In this document: in pieces, positions 26,735 through 33,843 of the stretch | How the letters are laid out: the number at the start of each line of letters is the position of its first letter | Numbering within the stretch: the first letter of the stretch is position 1 | From: JAHEGP01 sp963751595 | GTDB lineage: Bacteria; Pseudomonadota; Gammaproteobacteria; Pseudomonadales; JAHEGP01 | Direction of reading: 5' to 3' | NCBI GenBank assembly: GCA_963751595.1 | Contig: CAVVVC010000001.1 | Location: 806,001 to 870,000 of the forward strand | Length of the DNA: 64,000 nt | Notes under the pieces: model-generated | Seen by the model: the letters and a program-made list of their open reading frames with translations, nothing else | Databases searched by the model: none | Told to the model about the DNA's origin: nothing | Program-made: the position numbers and the translations under genes

Positions 26735-28168
26735 CTAGCGTTCGCGAATGCTCTCGCTAGCCATCTTTAGCAGCGGCGACAGAAAGTAATCGAGAATGCG
26801 GCGACGACCAGTTTTGATTTCGACGCTCACACTCATCCCCGCTGTCAGGGCCATCAATTGATCGCCGACAGCAATACGGTTGGCAGACATACTGACGATC
26901 GCCGGATACACCAGCCCCAGGCCTTCCTTCTCGACCGCATCGCTGGACAGGGTTCGCAGGGTGCCATCGATACTGCCGTAGCGGGTGAAGTTATAGGCTT
27001 CGATTTTTATGGCTCCGGGCTGGCCAGGTCTGACGAAGCCGATATCCCGGTTGCGGATGAAAGCCTCGACCTCCAGTCGCTCGTTAATCGGCGTGAGGTT
27101 CATCAACATTTCCGCGGGTCTCACGATGCCCCCGATCGTGTGAATTTGCAGTTGTGTAACGATCCCGTCAACCGGCGCACGCAATACTGAACGCTGGCGT
27201 TGTTCATCGGCCTTGCGCAGGCGCTGTTGCGCCATGGCCCTGCGCAGTCGAGCGTCATTCAGGGCCGTCAGGTTTTGTTCCAGTGCCCGTTGCGCAAGCC
27301 GTTCCAGCCCGGCGCGTACCTCACCGATCTGCGCCTCCAGCGAGGCAACCCGCGCGCTTTCGCTCGCCAGCCGCTGCCGTGCTTCAATTCGCTGCTGTTC
27401 CTGTTGCAGGTAATGATCCCTGGAGGCCAACTGACGCGCCAGCAGGGCCCGGATCGATTCGGTTCGCTCATCGATGATGGGTAGGGTCGCCTGCAAACCC
27501 TCCACAATAGCCCGGGCACTGCGTTTAGTGCCCGCCAGCGCCTCCATTTCCTGTTGCAATGCTGCCGTTTCTGCCTGATGCAAGGCTATGCGGTTGGCCA
27601 GTAGCCGGGTCAGGAATTGATGATCCGTGACCACGGCAATGCCTGTCTTGTCTGACGCTAACTGCCGGGTGGCTGTTTCGATCAGCCCGGCCGGGGTCTC
27701 GCGGTCTGTGGATTGACTCTGCAAAAACTGGTTGTAAGCATATTCGACCAGCCAGCGGGCCCCGGCATCCTGCAAATCGTCCATCGCTTGCTGTTGATCG
27801 GCGGCGCTGAAAGTCGAGTCGAAGCTGACCAGTGGGTCGCCTCTGGTCACCCGCTGACCATCCCGAACATGGATTTCCTGAACCACTGCTCGCTCGAAGG
27901 GCTGTATCTGGCGCACTTTACCGCTGGGAATGATCTTGCCAGTGGCCACGGCAACGATATCGACCCGCCCCAGGTAAGCCCAGAGGATCGCTATCACAAC
28001 CAGCAGCATGATGGTCCACAAGATCACGCGGCCGAAGATAGGGGGTGGCGCGGATTCGATCTGGATCGCGGCGGGTGAAAACTGCAGCCTGTCCCGCGCA
28101 TGCCGGCTTCGTTTTTGGCGCGCTTTGTCCAGGTTTTTTTCTTTGAGTGGTTTCATCGCTTTGCCCAT
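26735..28168 (-). CDS. HlyD-family membrane fusion protein of a type I secretion system
   Basis: Periplasmic adaptor linking the ABC exporter to an outer-membrane TolC-like channel. About 477 residues from the ATG at 28168 (a second ATG is at 28156). Cytoplasmic N-terminus rich in Lys/Arg, one membrane segment near residues 45-68 (VILWTIMLLVVIAILWAYLG), lipoyl-like half VATGKIIPSGKVRQIQPFE, a long coiled-coil hairpin (about 150-310), then LRAPVDGIVTQLQIHTIGG and the conserved C-terminal beta domain. An upstream GTG at 28201 would extend the frame into the inserted repeat and is rejected. It lies downstream of the exporter gene on the same strand; no TolC homologue is in the window. Confidence 0.92.
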   Translation of the reverse strand: MGKAMKPLKEKNLDKARQKRSRHARDRLQFSPAAIQIESAPPPIFGRVILWTIMLLVVIAILWAYLGRVDIVAVATGKIIPSGKVRQIQPFERAVVQEIHVRDGQRVTRGDPLVSFDSTFSAADQQQAMDDLQDAGARWLVEYAYNQFLQSQSTDRETPAGLIETATRQLASDKTGIAVVTDHQFLTRLLANRIALHQAETAALQQEMEALAGTKRSARAIVEGLQATLPIIDERTESIRALLARQLASRDHYLQQEQQRIEARQRLASESARVASLEAQIGEVRAGLERLAQRALEQNLTALNDARLRRAMAQQRLRKADEQRQRSVLRAPVDGIVTQLQIHTIGGIVRPAEMLMNLTPINERLEVEAFIRNRDIGFVRPGQPGAIKIEAYNFTRYGSIDGTLRTLSSDAVEKEGLGLVYPAIVSMSANRIAVGDQLMALTAGMSVSVEIKTGRRRILDYFLSPLLKMASESIRER

Positions 28169-28182
28169 CGGTAGTTGAATGA

Positions 28183-28371
28183 GTCCTAAATGGAATGGCA
28201 CTTACTTAAGGAGAAATGGGTAGGGTTTTCAAAGCGCCACTCCGGGCATCTACCCCGTCAGGACACGCCGTAAACCCGTCCCTGGGGGCTCTGCGCCGAC
28301 ATCCCTGTCGGCGACGGTCCTGCCGAGGTAGACACCCGAATCCGCTTAGTAAGTGCCATTCGTCCTAAATG
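28183..28371. mobile_element. miniature element, family 2, copy A, with 10-bp target duplication
   Basis: A 169-bp non-coding element (28193-28361) starting GAATGGCACTTACTTAAG and ending GTAAGTGCCATTC, so the termini are inverted repeats. It is flanked by a perfect 10-bp duplication GTCCTAAATG (28183-28192 and 28362-28371). The interior has the hairpin GCCGACATCCCTGTCGGC. Two further copies are at 38266-38430 and 57101-57270. It sits between the ABC exporter and hlyD. The terminus and the 10-12-bp duplications are reminiscent of IS4-family elements; the link is inference. Confidence 0.9.
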
Positions 28372-28374
28372 TGC

Positions 28375-30525
28375 TCAGGCTTGCGCGGCAGCGCCCAATT
28401 GATGGGAATATAGCCGCGCGTAGCAGGCACCGGCTGCCAGCAACTGCTGATGAGAACCCTGCTCGACGATTCGCCCCTTGTCCATCACCACTATCCGATT
28501 TGCATGCTGCACCGTCGACAGGCGGTGGGCGATAATCAGCACTGTTCGCCCGCGACAGATGGTTTTCATATTGCTCTGGATCTGGCTTTCTGACTCATAG
28601 TCGAGGGCGCTGGTAGCCTCGTCGAGAATAAGAATCCTGGGGTCACCCACCAATGCCCGGGCGATGGCAATTCGCTGTTTCTGGCCCCCGGAGAGAATGC
28701 ACCCCTGCTCGCCGACCAGGGTATCGTAGCCTTCGGGTAGTTCGCTGATGAACTCATGGGCACCGGCGATCCTGGCGGCGTTGATTACCCGGGACATCTC
28801 CATGCCGGGGTCCTGGAGGGCGATATTGTCCCTGACGGAACGATTGAAGAGGAAGCTTTCCTGCTGGACCACGCCGATCTGGCGGCGCAACCAGGCCGGC
28901 TGCATCATCGCGACGTCGGTATCGTCGATCCGTAAGCGGCCTTCGGTGGGGGTGTGCAGGCGCTGGATCATGCGGCTGAGCGTGCTTTTGCCGCAGCCGG
29001 AACGGCCGACAATGCCGACCACTTCACCGGGTTCTATTTGCAGGCAGATATCGTTGAGGGCTTCGCAGCGGTCCTGTTGGTAGCGAAACCCGAGGTGGTC
29101 GAATTGAATCTTGCCGTGGATGTTCGGAAGGTTGCTGCGGTTGGGGTTGGCGTGTGTTTCCGAAGGGGTATTGAGGATATCGCCCAGGCGTCGGATGGAG
29201 ATCCCCGCCTGTTGAAAATCCTGCCATAGCTGCACCAGGCGAAGCACCGGCGAGCTGACCCGGGCTGCGAACATGTTGAATGCTATCAACTGACCGACCG
29301 ACAAAGCTCCACCGATCACCAGGGTCGCACCCAGCCAGAGTATGGCGATACTGACCAACTTGTTGATCAGGGTGGCGCACTGGGTCGCCAGGTTGGCCAG
29401 GTTGCCAGCCCTGAAGGAGGACGACACGTACGCTGCGAGTTGGTCCTCCCAGTGACGTTGCATTTGCGGTTCTACGGCGGCGGCCTTGAGGGTGTCGATC
29501 CCATGTACCGCCTCGACGAGGAAGGCCTGGTTCTGGGCACCCCGCTGGAACTTTTCTTCCAGCCGATTGCGCAACAGGGGAGTGACCCATAGGGAAAGGC
29601 CCGCGTAGCAGGGGATGGATACCAGCACCACCGCTGTCAGGGTGGGACTGTAACTGTGCATCAGCACCAGGAATACCACGGTGAACAGCAGATCCAGGGC
29701 TACGGTCAGGCTCGAACCGGTAATGAACTGGCGAATATTCTCCAACTCCCTCACCCGGGCCACCGTGTCGCCGACGGGACGCGCATTGAAATAGGCGGTG
29801 GGTAGTGCGAGTAAGTGCCTGAACAGGCGCGCGCCCAGCAACACGTCGATCCGGTTACTGGTATGTGCCAGCAGGTAATTGCGCAGTGTACCCAGAACCA
29901 CGTCAAACAGGGTGACAACGAGCAGGCCCAGCGCCAGCACATCGAGGGTATTCAAACTGCCGTGGACCAGCACCTTGTCTATCACTACCTGAAAAAACAG
30001 CGGGCTTGCGAGGGCGAATAGCTGGAGAAAGAAGGAGGCCGTCAGCACTTCCAGCAACGCTTGCCTGTGTTTCAGCACCGCCGGAACGAACCAGCGAATG
30101 CCGAAGCGGGTTTGACCTGAAAACGCTTTGCGCCGGCGCCCCAGCAGAATGACGGTACCGCTCCAGCCCTCGCCGAACAGGGCCAGCGGCAATGACAGCG
30201 GCTTTTTTTCCCTGGGGTCGTGCACCAGAACTTGATCATTGGCTACCCTGGCGATCACCACGAAGTGGCCGTCATTCAAGCGCGCAATGGCGGGCATCGG
30301 CAGTTCCGCCAATTCCTCGGGGAGGATGCTGTCCCGCCGGCGTGCATGCAGTTGAAGTTCTGCAGCCAGTTGCAGTATCCCGCTAGTGCCCGCAGGAGTC
30401 GCTCCGAGGCCGAATTCATAGCGCAGTTGCGCCGGGTCGGCCGGAATTTGATGGAACTGAGCGACGATGGCGAGACATTGGATGCCCGAGTCCGGGCAGT
30501 GGTGACGATCGATAGCGTGTGGCAT
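28375..30525 (-). CDS. HlyB-like type I secretion ABC exporter with inactive C39 domain
   Basis: Exporter that moves an unfolded substrate through the inner membrane using ATP. 716 residues. Residues 1-130 are a C39-like domain in which the peptidase Cys is replaced (PDSGIQCLA in place of the D-C-G signature), as in HlyB-type transporters that do not cleave a leader. Membrane domain about 160-450; nucleotide-binding domain with Walker A GRSGCGKST, signature LSGGQKQRIAIARAL and Walker B ILILDEATSAL. The lost Cys predicts an RTX-type substrate with a C-terminal signal; the 2668-residue RTX protein at 41.9-49.9 kb is the obvious candidate. Confidence 0.93.
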   Translation of the reverse strand: MPHAIDRHHCPDSGIQCLAIVAQFHQIPADPAQLRYEFGLGATPAGTSGILQLAAELQLHARRRDSILPEELAELPMPAIARLNDGHFVVIARVANDQVLVHDPREKKPLSLPLALFGEGWSGTVILLGRRRKAFSGQTRFGIRWFVPAVLKHRQALLEVLTASFFLQLFALASPLFFQVVIDKVLVHGSLNTLDVLALGLLVVTLFDVVLGTLRNYLLAHTSNRIDVLLGARLFRHLLALPTAYFNARPVGDTVARVRELENIRQFITGSSLTVALDLLFTVVFLVLMHSYSPTLTAVVLVSIPCYAGLSLWVTPLLRNRLEEKFQRGAQNQAFLVEAVHGIDTLKAAAVEPQMQRHWEDQLAAYVSSSFRAGNLANLATQCATLINKLVSIAILWLGATLVIGGALSVGQLIAFNMFAARVSSPVLRLVQLWQDFQQAGISIRRLGDILNTPSETHANPNRSNLPNIHGKIQFDHLGFRYQQDRCEALNDICLQIEPGEVVGIVGRSGCGKSTLSRMIQRLHTPTEGRLRIDDTDVAMMQPAWLRRQIGVVQQESFLFNRSVRDNIALQDPGMEMSRVINAARIAGAHEFISELPEGYDTLVGEQGCILSGGQKQRIAIARALVGDPRILILDEATSALDYESESQIQSNMKTICRGRTVLIIAHRLSTVQHANRIVVMDKGRIVEQGSHQQLLAAGACYARLYSHQLGAAAQA

Positions 30526-30542
30526 GACATCCCTGTTTATCT

Positions 30543-30560
30543 GTTTTAATCCGTTAAAAC
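30543..30560. promoter_or_regulatory. AT-rich palindrome upstream of the T1SS exporter
   Basis: A perfect 7-bp inverted repeat, GTTTTAA-TCCG-TTAAAAC, lies 18 bp upstream of the exporter start in an otherwise GC-rich region. It could be an operator or part of the promoter. No regulator gene is adjacent. Nothing else is recognisable in the rest of this 179-bp gap. Confidence 0.35.
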
Positions 30561-30704
30561 ATGCAAGAGATAGTAATGCCGGTCGTTGCCAAAAGTAATC
30601 GGCGTGTGGCGGAACTAATACCGAATTGGCCGGCCGCCGGCAGGATGCTCAGGGGGCCAGGACGCAACGCGATGGATTCCCCCGGGGCAGGGGTGGCGGG
30701 TACT

Positions 30705-32822
30705 CTACTCGCCGCCCTGAAGGGCGTTCGGCTGCATTGCGCCGCTATCATCGGGGGTTCCATCGTAACCGTCGCCAAGGCAGGGCAATGCCCCACACAC
30801 GTTCACGATCTGCCCGGTGCGCCAGAAAACCGCCTTCTGGCGCTGGGCGTCAGCCTGCCGGAAAGGCATGCTGTGGGGGTTGTAGCCCTGGGTTTGGGGC
30901 AGGTTGTCCAGGCGCTGCAGCGGCGTGCCGGCGTGACCATTGATGGGAAATGGCCCCGAGTCCCAGGCCATCAGGCCGCTACCGATATGGGGATAGGTAG
31001 TGATGGGGGCGATGCCTGAGTAGGGCAGGGTTGCTATGTGTCGGCCGCTGACCACCGTCGGATTGTGGCGCTGAGCGGCAACCGTTCGGGCCAGAATTTC
31101 AGCCGTCGTTTCGTTCACGGTTTGATCGCCGACGGCGGTGTGAATCAGCAATCGGGTCGGGGTTGACCCCGGGAGGATGCTGTCGGTGATATGGTTCGCG
31201 TAGCCGTTGTTTTCCCCCCGATCCCACAGCATCTGGATCAATGCGAATGCCAGGGGTTTGTCCAGGGGATCGGGATATGCCGGGTCGAAGGCCGCTGCAA
31301 ATGCAGACCAGGCGCTACTGCGAGAAATCAGAAAGCTGAAGTTCATCCCCGCTACATTGAGCACCGCGCGCTCGAAGTAGGGATTGACGGCCGCCAGCGC
31401 CCCACCGAGAACGGCTCCCTGGGACACGCCCTCGTAGTGGACTTCGCCGGTCCTGAACAAAGGCAGACCGGCATCGTTCTGAAAAACCGGCGAGGCGGCG
31501 AAGCCGGCGGCATTGACGATCAGCTCGGACAGCAGAATAGTGTTGAGAAAGCTCTGCTGCAGTCTGTCAGCCAGGGTCGGAAACAGGCTGATATTTGACA
31601 GAATAGAGAAAACGACCGGGATATCCTGGCGCGACATGCCCCAGCTGTCGACGGCGCACATCAACAGCTTGTGCTGCTCTGCCATCGGCCCCATCTGCGG
31701 CAGCGAGTCCCGGCTACCGAAGAGGCCATGGCCCATAATGATTACACGGGTATCGGTACTACCGTTGGCCGCATCGGCAATGGCGCTATGGGGGATGGCG
31801 CAAAGGAAGGGAACGTCGACACGGGCATTGGCGGTACGCTGGTCTGGCAGGGCATCCGGCCGCAGACTGGGATAATACAGGCGCGACCCTGGGCCGGCGT
31901 CGCTGGAATCCATGAAGTTTGGAGCTTCGAAGGTGCCGCGCACCGTCCTCGCCCAGTAGGGGTTTTCCCCCGGGCTGGTGTCAATCACACTGGTGACAGA
32001 CGCTGCAGGCGCATCTCCGGCAAGGTCGGCCAGGGCGATGTCTCGCATATGCAGCATGCGTGCGGTGAGATTGTCGGTCGAGGCTACCGTGAAGTCCCAG
32101 CTCAGATACAAATCCGAGCGCTGAATACCGTAGCCCTGGAGGGTTTTGAACAGGGCTTCGAAGTGGGCACGACGCTGCTCCAGCTCCGGCACGGACGAAG
32201 GAATCGCGTCACGGTACACGGCAAACGCAGCTTCCGCTTCAAGGCGTTCGCCATTAGCGTTGCGCAGATTTTGCAGTACCGCTATGTAGCGCTCTCCTTC
32301 CTGCAAGTTAGCCGCTACTCGAATCAGGAGCGCGCGCGCCTGCTCCGGCTGAGGATAGGCATCGAGTTCTGCCCATATCAACTGGCGCTCGCCGGTGGCG
32401 GCGTGGAGCAATTGGATAGGCGCAGCGACAGGGAGTGAGCGGTCGATCGCGGTGATGGTCGCTGCGCCGGTCTGCGCCAGGTCGACGCCGGGCACGTGTG
32501 CCAACAGGGTGGGTCCGGGGGAAAATCCGTCGTTACGGTTGTGTTCGCTGACATCAAACGGGTCGCCGGCAGCATTTTGCGGCATGGCCCGGGGATCGAA
32601 ATGAATGCGGATACCGGTTGCGGAGGTCCCGTCCTGCGTGGTGAAGAAGTCGTTGGGAAAGGGGAACAGGCACTGCCGAGGCTGAGTAATATCGCAATAG
32701 TCGGCCCGACTGACGTCTATGGTAGCGGGGTCAACGGCATAGCCGGGTGACCCATTGCCTTCGATCTCGGAGCAGGCGCAAAGTAGCAGGCCGAAGCAGG
32801 GCAACAGTAAACGTTTGCTCAT
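30705..32822 (-). CDS. lipoprotein with alpha/beta-hydrolase fold
   Basis: About 705 residues from the ATG at 32822. Signal peptide with lipobox LCAC (lipidated Cys17, start MSKRLLLPCFGLLLCAC). Residues 20-330 form a beta-rich N-terminal region (FPFPNDFFTTQDG). The C-terminal half looks like an alpha/beta hydrolase: IIMGHGLFGSRDS (about 362-374, oxyanion side) and YEGVSQGAVLGG with Ser467 as the nucleophile elbow; TAVGDQTVNE near the C-terminus could carry the acid. Substrate unknown; similar large envelope lipases/esterases exist in marine bacteria. It starts 10 bp after the dehalogenase-like SDR stop, so they form an operon. A longer frame to 33050 lies inside the SDR gene and is rejected. 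Confidence 0.75.
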   Translation of the reverse strand: MSKRLLLPCFGLLLCACSEIEGNGSPGYAVDPATIDVSRADYCDITQPRQCLFPFPNDFFTTQDGTSATGIRIHFDPRAMPQNAAGDPFDVSEHNRNDGFSPGPTLLAHVPGVDLAQTGAATITAIDRSLPVAAPIQLLHAATGERQLIWAELDAYPQPEQARALLIRVAANLQEGERYIAVLQNLRNANGERLEAEAAFAVYRDAIPSSVPELEQRRAHFEALFKTLQGYGIQRSDLYLSWDFTVASTDNLTARMLHMRDIALADLAGDAPAASVTSVIDTSPGENPYWARTVRGTFEAPNFMDSSDAGPGSRLYYPSLRPDALPDQRTANARVDVPFLCAIPHSAIADAANGSTDTRVIIMGHGLFGSRDSLPQMGPMAEQHKLLMCAVDSWGMSRQDIPVVFSILSNISLFPTLADRLQQSFLNTILLSELIVNAAGFAASPVFQNDAGLPLFRTGEVHYEGVSQGAVLGGALAAVNPYFERAVLNVAGMNFSFLISRSSAWSAFAAAFDPAYPDPLDKPLAFALIQMLWDRGENNGYANHITDSILPGSTPTRLLIHTAVGDQTVNETTAEILARTVAAQRHNPTVVSGRHIATLPYSGIAPITTYPHIGSGLMAWDSGPFPINGHAGTPLQRLDNLPQTQGYNPHSMPFRQADAQRQKAVFWRTGQIVNVCGALPCLGDGYDGTPDDSGAMQPNALQGGE

Positions 32823-32832
32823 AAACTTCAAC

Positions 32833-33513
32833 CTAGCCCGTTGTCGTCGCCCAGCCGCCGGCCAGCGGCAAAACCTGCCCCACCATGTGGGTGCAGCGAG
32901 GACCGGCCAGATACAGCGCCAGCTGTGCTGTTTCTTCCCCCTCGGCGACCCGTTTGCTGGGTACCATCTGCTGCAGGTGACGTTTGAAGGCGTCCTGCTC
33001 CAAGGCATCATCTGGGTAGTAGGTCGGGTTGCGCACATAATTCTGGGCAATGGCGTTTACCTGGACATTGTATTTCGCCAGTTCCAACCCGGCCGCGCGT
33101 AAAAAGCTGTTCTGGGCTCCCCGTGCTGCACAATAGGCCGAGGCATGGGGGATACCCCGCAAGGGGGCGGCACTTGTCACCGCGATGATCTTGCCGTGCC
33201 CCCGCGCCTTCATCGGGCCGGCCGCGCCGCGCACCAGGCGCATCAAAGGGTCGACAAGCCTGTCAAACAATTGGCGCCAGTCACTATCGGCGATGCAGTC
33301 GACGGGGGCGGTGCGCGGTGGTGATGCGAGGTTCGCGACAAGAATATCAGGCACGTTGGAACCCATCATAGCCTCGACCTCTGCATCGCCATAGTTGTCG
33401 CCGCAGTCACGGATGACGCGGGCACCCTCGCGCTCGAATAAATCGGCAATCGCCGGACCCATGTATTCCAGGGCACTGGTTATCAGCGCTGTTTTGTCCT
33501 GCAAGATCGCCAT
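32833..33513 (-). CDS. halohydrin dehalogenase-like short-chain dehydrogenase/reductase
   Basis: 226 residues from the ATG at 33513. SDR fold, but not a normal NAD(P)-dependent dehydrogenase: the N-terminal Gly-rich loop is replaced by T12-x4-Y17-x-G19 (TSALEYMG), and the catalytic set is S114-x12-Y127-x3-R131 (SAAPLRG...SAYCAARG), with Arg where SDRs have Lys. Both are the published diagnostic motifs of halohydrin dehalogenases, which convert vicinal haloalcohols to epoxides and halide without cofactor. AQNYVRNPTYYPDD is in the region that forms the halide site in HheC, and VGQVLPLAGGW is the usual C-terminus. Slightly shorter than characterised members (about 235-255). No strong ribosome-binding site is seen. 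First gene of an operon with the lipoprotein hydrolase. Confidence 0.8.
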   Translation of the reverse strand: MAILQDKTALITSALEYMGPAIADLFEREGARVIRDCGDNYGDAEVEAMMGSNVPDILVANLASPPRTAPVDCIADSDWRQLFDRLVDPLMRLVRGAAGPMKARGHGKIIAVTSAAPLRGIPHASAYCAARGAQNSFLRAAGLELAKYNVQVNAIAQNYVRNPTYYPDDALEQDAFKRHLQQMVPSKRVAEGEETAQLALYLAGPRCTHMVGQVLPLAGGWATTTG

Positions 33514-33843
33514 GATGGTGTCTGACCTGTGATAATGACAGTAAAGCTGGTGGTGGACGGTTGCCGGGGAAGCTGTACTTGAACGGCGTGCCCTGTGACC
33601 GGCCCGGCCCGAGGGGGCGATGGCGCCGGACATCATCCAGATAAGCCTGCCGTCGGCATACTAACACAGGCCGGTAAAATCCTTTAGGCTCGCCGTTACC
33701 GGTGAAAGTCAGGGCCAGGGGCGCGTATAATGGGAATAGGACGTCAGCCGGGATCGTGGGAACCCCGCAGGGGAATTTTTGCAAAACGGCGCCCTGTGCC
33801 ATACTCAAAAACCGTATTCGTTGACCTGGAACCTGACTGCTTT

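Noticed and set aside
30561..31019. 152-codon + strand frame near the lipoprotein gene
   Set aside because: Mostly antisense to the 3' end of the lipoprotein gene and without family features.
33730..33843. Longer start for the S8 protease
   Set aside because: It would put 38 charged residues before the lipoprotein signal peptide; the ATG at 33844 gives a normal signal.
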